From Ashinkailepas kermadecensis (lineage: Eukaryota > Arthropoda > Thecostraca > Neolepadidae): 64,000 nt of DNA. The notes beneath the pieces are model-generated. The model did not search any database, was not told where the DNA came from, and saw nothing but the letters and a program-made list of their open reading frames with translations. Location of the stretch: NCBI GenBank assembly GCA_034440615.1, contig JAOTOM010001625.1, positions 1 through 64,000 on the forward strand, written 5' to 3'. This document shows, piece by piece, positions 43,212 through 55,043 of this stretch; position 1 is the stretch's first letter; the number at the start of each line of letters is the position of its first letter. A program made the position numbers and the translations under genes.

Positions 43212-43455
43212 GAGGCTCTTTGCAATGGCTTCGTTGAATGATGCGAATGCGATGAATGAAAGTTCTGTCGCTTCGGTATGGTCGCGGAGGGGTGCAAGTC
43301 GCTTCGGTATAGTCGCGGGGGAGGTTAAGACGCTTGTATTGGCATGCTCAACGAGGTCGAAATGTAGTTGTTTTTAACTGCCTTTGGCTTTTAGCTGAAA
43401 TGGTTTTCGAACATCATGGTAATGGCAGATCTCGTCGATTGGTTTCGCTGCACTG

Positions 43456-43810
43456 ATAAAAATATTTACACCCATAATGCAGAAAATCACGGCGACAAAA
43501 CAACACCTTTATAAAGAGTTAGGTAAGCAGAATAATGGGTGTACGTTGAGCATTTTACCTGGTTCAAAAAGGCGTGTTTTTCAAACTCTTCGGCTCCCGT
43601 AACCCTGCTAAAGAGTGTTCATGTACCACATCGGTACATTAATACTTCACTAAGGGTGTTCGTTGACACCCATTATGGTAGTTGTGTTACACCACCCGGT
43701 CACGGATCCCGAAAAGCTCCAAAATAACACCCTTCTGAATCAAAAGTAACCCTACACCTAGGGTGTAGCTCTACACCCGAAACTATGGGTGTTCTTCTAC
43801 ACCCTCTGGT
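43456..43810 (+). repeat. ACACCC/GGGTGT-rich dispersed repeat, copy 1
   Basis: It starts AAAAATATTTACACCCATAA and has ACGGCGA, then GTAAGCAGAATAATGGGTGT. Many inverted ACACCC and GGGTGT words follow to ~43800. The reverse complement of 63550-63850 starts AAAAATATTTACACC, then ACGGCGTAAGCAGA. No coding. Confidence 0.5.
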
Positions 43811-44608
43811 ATCGTAGCACACTTCAAAAAGTACATTTTTACATTAAAAAATGTGCCCAGAATTTGCATGATACGCTGATAGCTAGGCATATAAATAACC
43901 TTGCATCGTCAACGCGCACCATCCTTTAACGGTTCAAAGGATGAAAATTTTCACTGTACGTCGCCGAAACCTGAAAACAGCTATAACTCATTTTTTGCGC
44001 TTTTATTGAACATAACCTATCAATATAAGCGAGATAACACAACGCATTAGTCAAAATACTGCTTTAATACAGCACTTGTCACACCGGTAAAGAAAAAAAA
44101 CGCGTCGCTTCCACTACGCTACCGAACCAAGGTATGGAAACGCTACGAGTTATTTCCAAACTCTGTTTTGGGATAAAGGATAGGGTCTTATCGGAGACAC
44201 TGAAGTACGGTACGGAACTACGCTAATAGTTAAGTTCAAATTCAAAGTTTTGGGATGAAGGATAGGTTCTTATCGGGGACTGGGATGCCATCATCAATTT
44301 CCAACACATATCGCTGAATGAAAGCACAGAAACACCTATAACGTTTTGCAAATTGACAGTTAAAGACCGAGTGTGCCAGCGTACACATCAGGACAGCCGA
44401 CTCCGCACTTTGGACAGTGTAACACTGATGTCTCTCCACCCATATGGTGTACCCTACAGTCAGCTTCTGGAGGTGTGGGCTGTCGTCCCGTGGTTCAGCA
44501 GAATCCATCAGCCAGGGCTCTCGGAGCACGTCCATGGTCTGTTTGAGGGCGCTTTCTGCAATGAAGGCAGTATGCCTTGTTAGAGTATTTTTTTTATAGT
44601 CGACAAAT
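43811..44608. other. No recognised gene; one ~100-bp duplication
   Basis: TTTTGGGATAAAGGATAGGG and TTTTGGGATGAAGGATAGGT (44166 and 44251) mark a tandem duplication. A minus-strand frame at 44535-44242 has Cys/His residues reminiscent of non-LTR C-terminal fingers, too weak to call. Confidence 0.35.
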
Positions 44609-44609
44609 T

Positions 44610-45250
44610 CTGGTCAGGGCATCAAAATTCCCCTCGGGGCTCACAAAAATTGGCGTTGATGGCCCCAAATAAGCACAGCGGAAAATCGCTCGGAGACCTA
44701 AACATACCATGAGATAGCGTAAAAAAATCTCCCCGACAAAAAGTGACCGGGAAAAAACGTGCCAGAGCTCGCAAAATTTCTAAGCGGGAACCAAAATATG
44801 GCACTGGTGCCGGGAATATCAGGCTGGGACTCGGACATTACAAATTCAGAGGAAGTCACCAAAAATCGCGTCGAGCTAAAAGAAAAACTGGCGTCGGTTC
44901 CCCCGGAATCACGCACCTGGGCCAGAAAAGTAGCACCGGGACCCCGCAAAAATTATATCGGAGCTCTCAAAATCGTGCTGGGACTCCACAAATGCAGAGC
45001 ACAACAGGAGGCCGAAAATGCACCGGGTCCACCAAAGCGTACCCAGTTTGCAAACAGCGGCAGGGCCTAAAAACATGCGCTGCAGCTCAAAATGAACACA
45101 CCTGGAGCTCTAAAAGACCACAAGGGAGACCTTCAAAGCACACCGGGACCATGAAGCCGCAGGGTGCCAAAAACCCGGCTCGGGCTCTCAAAAAGCGACA
45201 TTGTCTTAAAGAAGGAACAAGACCTGGCACTAAATAAGCACAAGGTCTTC
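44610..45250 (+). repeat. Degenerate ~28-bp GGGCCC/AAAA repeat, locus 4
   Basis: About twenty units, e.g. CTCGGGGCTCACAAAAATTGG and CGGGACCCCGCAAAAATTAT. More diverged than locus 3. It abuts the 3' end of the CR1/L2-like element. Confidence 0.62.
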
Positions 45251-45413
45251 GGAAACTCGCCGATGCCTAAAAAAATATCGTCGTTGCACAAAAAGCAACA
45301 AAACTATAAAAAGAGCGGTGGTAAGACATAAAAGATCAGTGCAACTATGAGCCACAAGGGCCTTTTTTGGTTGCACTTTGGACACTGAACCAGTTGCCCA
45401 CCAAATCTGTCTA

Positions 45414-48400
45414 TCAACCCTCCCTGGAATACAGAAAAACAAGCCCCCTATTCTTATAATGATTGTCTATGCCGTTTTTAAAGATGCTCAGTGTGTTGCT
45501 ACTGACAATGGTTCCTGGCAGCTGGTTCCAGTGTTCGACTACCCTGTTGGTGAAGAAAGACTGTCTTAACCTTGTCCTGCTGTGATTAACTTTAATTTTG
45601 AATTTATGACCTCTAATTGCATTATTTCTGTCCAATTCAAACATTTCCCTGAGATATCCCTGTTCCTGACCATGAACAAATTTAAAAACCTCCATGAGAT
45701 CTCCTCTCAGCCTTCTATATCTAAGTGAAAACATATTCAATTTCTTCAATCTTTCCTCATATGCCAGGTTGCCTAAACCATTAACCATTTTTGTTGCCCT
45801 CTTTTGCACTCTCTCTAAAAGCCAACAATCTTTCTCATAACTAGGGGACCAAGCTTGGACACAGTATTCTAAATGCGGCCTGACATATGCACAGTAAAGC
45901 TTCCTGATGACCTCCTCACTTTTGTATGACACATTCCTATGTATTGCCCCAAGCATTCTTATTGCTTTCTTCCTGGCTTCTTTGGTCTGTTCTGATGCCC
46001 CCAATTTTGTGTTCAAAATAACACCTAAGTCCTTCTCCTGCTGAGTCACAGATAGTACTTGGCTACCCATCAAGTATGGCGCCTTCATATGCTGCCTACC
46101 TACATTCATGACTTTGCACTTATCAAAATTAAACTTCATTTGCCATTTTTCGGACCACTTCACAAGCTCATCTAAGTCGTTCTACAGCAAAGCCTGCTCA
46201 TTGTGCCCTGTTATTGCCCTAAAGATCTTCAAATCATCCGCAAATTGCAAAACCTTACTGCTTAGGCCACATTCAATGCTATTCACAAATATAATGAACA
46301 ATAGTGGCCCCAGTACCGACCCCTGAGGGACTCCACTAAGAACATTTCGCCATGATGACTTTGTACCATTTAGCATCACTCTCTGCTGTCTATCTGAAAG
46401 CCTATCCATTTTAGGATGTTGTCTGCAATGCCATGTACCTGAAGCTGCATCATTAACCGTTTATGGGGTACCTTGTCCAAGGCCTTACTAAAGTCAAGAT
46501 ACGCTACATCAACTTGATTTCCCTGGTCAAATTGTTCTGTAGCAAAATTCAAAAAGTCCAAGAGATTTGTGAGACACGATCTCCCTTTTCTAAACCCATG
46601 TTGAGTATCCTGAATCAATCTGTTTCCTTCCAGAAAACTAACTATTCTATCGTTGATAATTGATTCGAGTACTTTGCAGACTAGGGATGTGAGGCTTACT
46701 GGCCTATAATTTTCCACTTTCCCTCTTTCTCCTTTCTTGAAAATAGGAACTACATTTGCCCTTTTCCAGTCTGTTGGAATTTCATTTTGTGAAACTGATC
46801 TACAAAATATTATACTAAGTGGAATTGCCAGTTCCTTTTCAGCTTCCCTCAATACCCTAGCATAAATTCCATCTAGTCCTGCTGCCTTGTTTGGCTTTAT
46901 TTTTCTGATATAATTGAAAACAACATCACTATCAATGAAATCAATATCGTGTATCTGATCACCTGTCACTGAACTGTAGTTCACGGTTGGCAGATTTGTC
47001 ACATCCTCCACTGTAAACACTGATTTAAACTGCTTGCTCAGCTCCTCAACCATCTCACCATCCTCACTCAATATAGTCCCATTTACTTCCAATGGACCAA
47101 TTGTGCTTGAAACTTTACTTAGCTTGTAGAAACTAAAGAACTTTTTACTGTCCCCATTACAGTTCCTAGCCAAATCCAATTCTTTTGCTCGCCTTGCTGC
47201 TCTGGTTTTCTGCTTCACAGCATCTCTAGCTTTTTGATATGACCTTAGATTTACCATATTTGAAGCTTCCTTAAATACTCTAAATGCATCTTTCTTAGCC
47301 TTAATTGATCTCATCAGATCTGGTGTAAGCCATGCTGGCTTTCCTACCCTTCTTTTGCGCCTTTATCCTTGATTATCCCTGCTATTTGTACCTTAAATCG
47401 CACTATGTTATGGTCACTTCTTCCCAGAGTTTCTCCTACAGTCAAGTCTTGAACTAAATCACATAAATCTGAGAAGACAAGATCCAAGAATGAGCCCTGC
47501 CTGGTTGGTTTCGTTACAAACTGGTGTAAGAACAAGTCCTCTTCAAGGCATTTCCTAAACAGGTTAGTTAGTTAGTTAGTTAGTTAGTTATTTGGGCTTT
47601 AGGGCGCGTCGACTGCTGTGGTCATTTTGCGCCCATAACTCTTGGAGTTAACGAAGTGCAGTAGTATAAAGCTTCACATCGTGGTTAGCCGTCCACCTGG
47701 TCCTATTGTGGTGCAAAGTTTACATGCGGTGTATTCCAGCGAGGGTTATATATTGCTGTGAACGACACATCTGATAAAAAATTCATCAACCGTCCCGATT
47801 GGACAGTGGAAGAGTTGTCCGACAGAATATATCTAAGGGAAGCCACCTCGGCAGACCCAAAGTAGCGTCTACGTTCGTCATCATAACAAGGGCATGAGAT
47901 GAGAACATGGCGAACTGTCAGTTGTGCCTGACATCTGGAGCACTGCGGTTTGTCGTCGCCGTATAACAAATACCTGTGTGTGGCATAAGTGTGCCCTATG
48001 CGGAGGCGGCAAAGTGTCACCTCTTCCTGTCTAGATTTACGGCAGGACGAGCTCCACGGACATAGACGTTGCTTGATGGCTCTCAGCTTGTTCGAAGGCA
48101 CCGCATCCCACACTGCCTGCCACTTGTCTTGGATGAAAATAGACACTTCTCGGTCATCCTAAACAGGTTACATGATGGGGAGCCAACACCAACATTTTCA
48201 TATTCTTTTAGATTAAAGTCACCAAGAATAAGGCATTTCCTCTGAAAGTTTCTCCTGATTTCCTCACAAATCACCTTATCGAGCTCCAGTTGCTGATAAT
48301 GTGGCAAGGTTCCTGATCGATACAAAGCTCCTATCCTCAGTGTATTGCTGTTGCCTTTTTCCACAGCAACATCAAGCCAAATGGACTCCACAGACACATT

Positions 48401-48655
48401 TTTTACCCCATCTGCTACTTTTTGAGAACTGTATAAGCTATTCACATAGAGCATTACACCACCCCCTTTCACTGCTGGACCCCTATTGCATGCAAACATA
48501 TTGTATCCCTGGATCTCATAGTCCTGCAAGTTATCCCCAAAATATCCCTCACTGACCCATGCCTCAGTAATGCAAACAAAATCTGGTTTCTCCTCAGCAA
48601 CATAGCACTTGAACTCATCAAATTTGGATCGAATGCTCTGAGCATTAAGCATCAT
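45414..48655 (-). pseudogene. CR1/L2-like non-LTR element ORF2 (APE-RT), interrupted
   Basis: Minus strand: MMLNAQSIRSKFDEFKCYVA and CLILGDFNLKE (APE, 48655-48170); after the insertion, KPTRQGSFLDLVFSD and LGRSDHNIVRFKV (47535-47380); then RT with NKAAGLDGIYARVLREAEKE, VVPIFKKGERGKVENYRPVS, QHGFRKGRSCLTNLLDFLN and AYLDFSKALDKVPH (47314-46440); after a frame change PQGSVLGPLLF and LQFADDLKIF (46340-46230, catalytic ADD kept); then the C-terminal part with VRPHLEYCVQAWSPSYEKD and RLRGDLMEVFKFVHG (46163-45414). Only a few breaks are seen, so it is relatively young. Confidence 0.9.
47553..48170 (-). mobile_element. 5'-truncated non-LTR insertion with perfect 14-bp target duplication
   Basis: TCCTAAACAGGTTA occurs at 47553-47566 and 48157-48170. 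The 590 bp between (minus orientation) encode the last ~147 residues of another non-LTR ORF2: KLRAIKQRLCPWSSSCRKSR, LCRLRIGHTYATHRYLL and CSRCQAQLTVRHVLISC, then a 3' UTR ending in repeated AACTAACT. Domain style is that of I/Jockey tails. The shared phrase AGTTATTTGGGCTTTAGGGC also occurs at ~26503, a probable relic of a second copy. Confidence 0.93.
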
Positions 48656-48851
48656 ACACTTTACAAAGGTTCCATAACCCTCTTTGGCTTTTTATGTTGG
48701 GTAGCTCTATCATCTCTGGATGAGCTACCACTCTGCTCCCTTGTTCTACTGCTACCCCTATTTGCTGACTGTGAGGTTCTATTGCCTATGCTGTCCATAT
48801 TGGCATATCTCTGAGATGGCAATGCCAATTCTTCCCTCCCCACCCCATTAT

Positions 48852-49810
48852 CTAGTTTCCCTGAAGGACATGTTCATATACTTTGCCTAACACTTGCACC
48901 CCCTTCTCGGAGAAGTGCAGGCCATCCCTCTGATAGAGGTCCCATGAGCCATAAAACCTGCACCACTTGTCAACAGATGTCAAACCTAACTCATTGCAGA
49001 GCTTACCTACCCTGGCATTGGTTGCCAGTGCCCTAGAGCTCCACTCAGGGGAGACTCCAGCCCTAGGCAGAATACCTGTCACAACAACTCTGCTTTTGCT
49101 TTGCTTCAGGGTGGCCAGAAGGGCCCTGTAGTCCTGCATCAGCTCTTCACTCCTAGCGGGACCTATGTTGTTCACTCCTACCTGCACTATAACTTTACTA
49201 AACCGGTTCTCACTGGTGGCCTGTGCCACCACTGGGACCAGGTCTCTAACCTTGGCACCAGGCCTGGTGATGCACCTCCTACCTCTCCGACCCTTACAGA
49301 ATACCCTATCTAAATTCCTCACACGAGAGTCTCCTACAACTAGCACTTTCTCCTTGCTGCTATCACTATCACTGTCCTGGGGGCAGTCCTCCAATGCCCG
49401 GAACCTATTTGATGTTACTACTCCTGCCTGTTGAGCTTCTCGACTAGGTTTCTTCCCACTCCTACCACCTACCACCTGCCACTCACTGCCCCCTTGCTCA
49501 GGCTCACGCCTCCAAATCCTCCACCCCCTGACTTTAAACCACTGCCCCTCCTGTGAGCTACAACTATAAATCTTATCGTCACTAGGAACACTTCTCTCTT
49601 CAGATCTCCCTGCCACCTCCACAGCAGGGGAAGCTACAGTTACCTGGTGGCCTGTGACCACCTGGGCATAGGATCCCCTGCTACAGACTTCCCCTTACAT
49701 GCTGCCCTTTCTGGCCTGCCCTGTGCCGCAAGGGAAGCTTTGAGCTTGCAAAGCTCTGCCTTAAAGGCCCTAACCTCATTCTCTAGTGCTTGCATCCTGG
49801 TAGTAACCAT
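48852..49810 (-). pseudogene. CR1/L2-like ORF1 with SGNH/GDSL-type esterase domain
   Basis: ATG 49810 opens MVTTRMQALENEVRAFKAEL, a short coiled-coil-like segment. One frameshift near 49660 separates it from the rest. The second frame has KVLVVGDSRVRNLD (block I with the nucleophile Ser), KVIVQVGVNNIG (Asn block) and RDGLHFSEKGVQVL (Asp-x-x-His block), ending at 48852. Esterase ORF1 proteins are known from CR1 and L2 elements. It lies about 200 bp upstream of ORF2 on the same strand. Confidence 0.85.
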
Positions 49811-49900
49811 CCTAAAAGCTGCAGCTTATTCCTAGATTTAGATTGAAAAGTAACTAGCTGCAAAAATGATTTACCAAATAACTGAGCAGAGCGAAATAAC

Positions 49901-51702
49901 GGGGTCTGAAAGTTGATAAAGATGTAGATGGCGCTGAGAGTCAATGGTCACCCAGCCTTCTTTGGCGAACTTAAAGCGCTATGTTTTGTGGGTTAGGGAG
50001 GGCAGAATCTTTATATTTAAAAAAGCCTATTGTACATTTTGTAAGCAGCGTATGTTGTTTGCGCGTATTTAATGATGTTGAATGTACTTCAGACACGTCT
50101 AGTTTGTTGGAATATTTACCATTAGTGCGCTAGAAATTAGGAGAAGCAAGCCAGAAGTATGGGTGTATGTGCGGTTCCCGGCTGCCATAAACGTGATCCA
50201 TCTATCAGGTTTCCAGCAGACTGCAAGGTAAGAAGGCAGAAAACTGATTTGAAAAACAATTATTGTTTGACTGCCTTTCTGTAAAAGACGTAGTGGGAAC
50301 CATTTAGGAAAGCACTGGTAAGGTACCTAGGCACATTAGGTACCAAGGTAAGTACCTGTCTATTGTCCAGACTGTAAAGTATGGCACAAGGTTCACTGGG
50401 GCACATCAGCCCACAGTGAAAATATGCACCAATCCATACCAAGGGTGAGAAATTGACTCCAATCTGCACCCCCCCCTCCCCCAATCCATAGCCAGGAATT
50501 TGTCATGGCTAATACCTAACATGCTAAGATTGGATTGTTAGCCTACTTAATTTGAAACTAATAATTTGAGTTCCACCCATAAGTTATGTTCAGTCAAATT
50601 AATTTCACCAAAATTGCATTGCAGGTTAGGTTGGGCAGTGGGTATCTGGTCACCTAGAGCTAGGTACCTTACCAAGGTAGTTGTTCATATGGGCCCCATT
50701 AGGGGCCCACACCCACCTCTCAGGGAGCCTGCACTGCTTGGGGCACTGACTCCCAGGGGCCCACATCTCTAGTGGGTCCTGTACACAGGAGTGGATCCAG
50801 AAAGCTGTCAAGGGGGGGTGACCTCATAGAGAGGGGGCCCATGCTGTGCCAGGATACCAGCCAAGAATGTCCTTCCTGGAGTAGGCAGGGTGGAAAGTGA
50901 TGTTTGATGAGGCCTGCTAGTATTCCATGTTCCGGTCTTGGGGGGGAGAGCAATGTCTGGTGTGACCCACAGGTATTCCATGTGCCAATCTTGGGTGGGG
51001 GGTCTGACACTTGTGAAATTGTGCCCCATCTTGGGAAAATTATCGTACAGATTAAGGGGTTTAGGGTAGGCTTTAGGTCAGGTTTGGTCAGGCCGGGTTA
51101 GGTTTCAGCCCCACCCAATTTGTGATGCCTGCTAAATGAATACCGGAACTTCTCAGGGAACCTGCACATCCACTAGAGCGGTGGTTCCCAACCTTTTTCA
51201 AATCTCACCAAAAGCCAGCACATGCATTTTTAACAGTAGGTGGGTAGAGATCTCTTACCTCTGGACCAGCTCTTCCTTCCTGCCCTTTGTGGATGCATGC
51301 CTTTCCCTTAATAAGCTTGAAAGTTGAGATGTTGTGAAACTCCCATAAAAATCCCTATCACTATTCAAGTCCATAATTGCGCCTAGTAGCTACCACCGTA
51401 ACGTGCAGTCAATAGCAAAGCACTTGCCAGCTCAGACGCGTATGCTCTACCCAAGCTAGTGGCCAGAGTCCGATAATTGGCGAGTTCCTGGCACACTGTA
51501 ACCCATGAACAACCTTTCTTCAACACAATATTTCCGAAATCCTTTGGCCTAAATAACTTGCAACCCTAATAAAAGCCACATGCCAACACCGACTCCCGGC
51601 AACCCCACGCAAAATGCACAGCAAAGATGGCCGACGCCTCCTCGTCGGGTGACCATTGCGTACAGCGCCGCCCTGGTGGCCAAATCGTAGCTTTCAGACC
51701 CC
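49901..51702 (+). mobile_element. Possible THAP-bearing transposon or gene bounded by inverted ~55-bp repeats
   Basis: GGGGTCTGAAAG...TGGCGCTG...CAATGGTCACCC at 49901-49953 recurs inverted at 51702-51647 (GGGTGACCATTG...CAGCGCCG...CTTTCAGACCCC). A THAP-type exon lies inside. P-element-like transposases start with THAP domains, but no transposase core is seen and no target duplication was found, so this is tentative. Direct near-repeats of ATTCCATGT occur at 50921 and 50967. Confidence 0.3.
50159..50227 (+). CDS. First exon of a THAP zinc-finger protein
   Basis: ATG at 50159 opens MGVCAVPGCHKRDPSIRFPA then DCK, the N-terminal half of a THAP C2CH finger (C-x4-C at residues 4 and 9, then FP). 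It ends in phase 0 at AAG|GTAAGA. THAP domains bind DNA in cellular factors and in P-element transposases. The rest of the domain must be in a later exon that I did not find within the window. Confidence 0.6.
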
Positions 51703-51709
51703 ACTGACA

Positions 51710-52435
51710 AAGCTTAGCTGTATGGTAGTTCCTAACTATGCAGCACTTACAAGGTAATCACTGTGCAGAAAGCTGACTGTGGTTTTAAAGAAAGAAGAAA
51801 TCACTCGCTGAACAACTGCCAAAAATTAAATAAATAGCTGAAAACACTGACACACTAGACAAAGACTGATTTTAAACCAAGGACAAAATGGCGCTGGGCA
51901 TCGTCTCTAGATATTATACTCTAATCTGGTTGTTAAAAAAGACACTTATGAGATAAAACTATGCAAGTATATGCACAGAAGTAATTGCTAAATACCTATC
52001 CACAGTTAAGCCTAGTACACTGCCCAGTTCTGCAACGAATTATCTGGAAATCAGGAGCTCCACACCAACGTGCTTCCACCTTGACACCTGGCGGCAAACT
52101 GGTCTCAAACATGTGACGGGCCACTTGCAAAATTGGCTGCAGCACTAATACACATACGTAGACGAAGAAAAACACAACTGGTAAAAAAGAACACCAACCA
52201 GCGCATCGGTTCCGAAGCCAATCTGGGAGCATATGAAAGAGCTGAGGTGCATCAAAGCTCGGCGGGTCTCCGGATTTCTTAACCACCAGAAAATGTGGGA
52301 AGAAGAGAACTAATCATCGAATTGAATTAATCATATTTTCCAGCGAAACCCCATCCAAAGCATTCCACACATCAAATATGAAACAAAGCTATCATGTGAC
52401 AGCAATTAGCAAAACGAGGGAGGCCTGTCAGAAAC
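51710..52435. other. No recognised gene
   Basis: A minus-strand frame at 52286-51996 has one hydrophobic segment (SFLPVVFFFVYVCVLVLQPI) but no family or splice context is clear. Confidence 0.3.
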
Positions 52436-52441
52436 CAGAGA

Positions 52442-52640
52442 ACGCAGGGAGTGTGGCGAATGCGCCGAATGCGCAAGGCGGGTGTACACGTGCAAGAACG
52501 TTGGCGTTTTGGCGACTGGGCGTTATTAACTGGAATGCTTGAAATTGGAAAATTTTACCTTTTTTAAGTGATTTGTGCAGGTATAATTTCAGCAGTGTAA
52601 GGTGACTTATTAAGGGATACCAAAGAAAAACTTTTGAAAA
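52442..52640 (+). repeat. Dispersed repeat, unexpanded copy
   Basis: CGCAGGGAGTGTGGCGAATG, GCGCAAGGCGGGTGTACACG, ATTTCAGCAGTGTAAG and TTAAGGGATACCAAAG match 2953-3425 in order. The minisatellite unit is present once here versus ~13 times there. Confidence 0.78.
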
Positions 52641-53004
52641 ATAGTGGTCGAAATCCAGGGACTTATTTAATTGGGATATAGGTCAGTCCCATTCAAATCC
52701 GATAGCCTCCGCCCCCAGCGCAAATCCTAGGTACACCACTGGTTCCGGCTTTATAACCTTGAGGTTTGAAATTGCATTGAAGTTGTACATTGCAGTAGCA
52801 ATTGGTACATGTTAGCTTTCCAGGTAAATTAAGCATACATTGTCCTGGGATTTCAAACCTTAAGTGGAAACAAACACCTAATACAAAATTTTGGAATCAT
52901 AATATAGTCCTGGATTTTGTCATAAATGGCATTGTCCTTCCTGGATGATCATTGACTACTTTTCCAAGAAGATAGAATAGAGTTGTTCGAAAATTAGGAA
53001 AATT

Positions 53005-53475
53005 TGCAGCTAGAGTAATTTTTGAATTTTTGTCATTTTCTTGTCCAATACAATTTTAACGAATGTGGTTAACATGATGCAACCATTAATTTCCTCTGCA
53101 ACTGCATACTTTTCAGTTGGGGGGCAAAATAACACCCAAAAAGTGGCTTGGAGTTGGATATTATAGCCTAAAAAGTAATGTTCAAAATAAAGAATAAAAT
53201 GTAACATCAACTAACCTAAAGTAGCCCAACCTTGCATGCATGAAAACAATTTTTTTATGGGAAATTTTCAAACAATTTATTCCTCAAGCATTTTCAACTT
53301 AAAAACCTAATCTAAACTAATCCATCCTAACGTGTTTTTGAAGAAAAAAATGATAAAAATGATTTTTTAAAAACCAACTTCAAACACAAGCCTAGCCAAG
53401 CCTAACCAAACCTACCTCCCCCCTCCTTCATGGAGGTAAATGTGTGTAAAACTTGTTTCGTGGATACCTTAAACA
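53005..53475 (+). mobile_element. Merlin-derived MITE, subfamily A, plus orientation
   Basis: It runs from TTTGCAGCTAGAGTAATTTT through the shared block (ATGATGCAACCATTAATTTC, CTCTGCAACTGCATACTTTT, CAGTTGGGGGGCAAAATAAC) to TGGATACCTTAAACATC. AT-rich interior with CCTAACC words. No coding. Confidence 0.72.
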
Positions 53476-53847
53476 TCAATAATACTGGAAATGGTTGGGT
53501 TGAAAATGGTTTGAAATGGTGGTTCGTTCGAACAATCTCACTTGCCAGGTGCGGACCAAGGGACCCTAATGGAGTGGGGCAGAAAAAGTGATGACTACTC
53601 CCTCAACAAAATAATCTGGGAATTTACCAACTTCATGTTTTAGTTTTAAAATCTGATGTCTGAATTAGTTTTTGTTGCCAAAAAAATCACTGGAGCATTG
53701 TATCATTTTTCAGACCTTTCGGTTGTTCCTCAGAACACAAACTATGGCACAGTCGGAAAAGATAAGGCAATTGATTCATACCTTAAAAGAGATGATGGCA
53801 AGGTTGAATTCCTGCAAACAATCTTCCAGATATTCATCAAGTTGGCA

Positions 53848-54340
53848 AGCATTTCTGTATTATTGTAATTTAGGATATCCATGAGACACGTTGTGCACCC
53901 ACTTTTCCTCCATTGAGCAAGCAATGGGGTTAGGTTAGGTTTTTTTAGTTGGAAAAATTGTCCAAAAAATGGGGACATTTTTTCCACAAAATTATATTTT
54001 CTTGAAAAACAGGTCAGGTTTTGAACACAGTTTTTGAGAGAGAAAAACGTTTGAAATTTTGCAATGTTTAACACTAATTTGTTTTCTTGCATGGAAGGTA
54101 CAGATAGGCTAGATTAGGTTATGTTACATTTTTTTCCTTACTTTGAATGCTACATTATATGCTATATTACCCAATGCCAAGCCCCTTCTTGAGTGTTATT
54201 TTGCCTCCCAACTGAAAAGGATGCATTTGCGGAGGAAATGAGTAGTCACATCATGTTAATTAGATCAATAAACATTGCATTAGAAGGAGAAAGTTCAAAA
54301 ATGCAAGAATTACCTTAAACTGCAAACTTACTAGCATTTC
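53848..54340 (-). mobile_element. Merlin-derived MITE, subfamily A, with 8-bp target duplication
   Basis: AGCATTTC flanks it at 53848-53855 and 54333-54340. The ends (TGTATTATTGTAATTTAGGA; reverse complement AGTAAGTTTGCAGTTTAAGG) resemble the Merlin terminus TGGTATTATTACAGAACTAG. The block GATGTGACTACTCATTTCCT lies ~80 bp inside on the minus strand. An 8-bp duplication fits Merlin transposition. 477 bp, non-coding. Confidence 0.8.
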
Positions 54341-54966
54341 AAATAGCTCCATTTCATTTCAATTCCATTAGCAGATGTAGTTTTTTTTAAAGTTATTAAA
54401 TGCTGTGCACATATGAATGAAAATATTTCAAAGTTGAAAGCTGAGGAATGGTCAGGCAGTAAAAATAAACATGGAACCCACCTGGGCTCAAGGGTGAGTC
54501 CAGGAATTATCATAGGAGGAACTTTGTTTGGAGAGGCACACTGAAAACATTTTTATCCGAGGACAGGGAATTTACCCGACCAGTGCGAATACGATGCGCA
54601 TGGTTATGCGTTATGAGCGTATTCATGATCCCGGGTAAAATAATCACTCGCAGTCTTACTCGCCGTTCTCCAAATAATCCGCATTTCATTACAATATACT
54701 ATTGTCCCACGAGATCACCGCCCGCCACATTCGAGTAAAGCATTCACCCGGAATGAACGTTCCAAAATATCCGTTGTCAACGATATCGTGTACTCGCCAG
54801 CGCAAGTATTTATCCGCGTACTACTCGCTGGTATTGGGCATTCGAACAGCGCGGGTAGAAACAGATGATGCGAGATTGTTGAAGCAGCTGCAGAAAGGTT
54901 TTCCTTCATCGGGTTAAAACTTGCGATGCGCCCGCCATATTTAATTTTCCCGCTCGACGGTCGGTT

Positions 54967-55043
54967 GATAAAAAGCGCAGTGTTGGGGACAGGAGGTTTT
55001 CGTGCGTTGGTGCTTGAAGATAGCTGATACCTGATCGTACCGG
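54967..55043 (+). promoter_or_regulatory. Candidate TATA box and non-coding first exon
   Basis: TGATAAAAAGC at 54967-54977 could act as a TATA box. A clean donor, CGG|GTGAGT, follows at 55043/55044. The next exon-like block on this strand is 55746-55791. No transcript evidence is available. Confidence 0.3.

Noticed and set aside
51180..51215. hAT-type terminus (GGTGGTTCCCAACCTTTTTC)
   Set aside because: It resembles a hAT end, but no partner end in inverted orientation and no 8-bp duplication were found.
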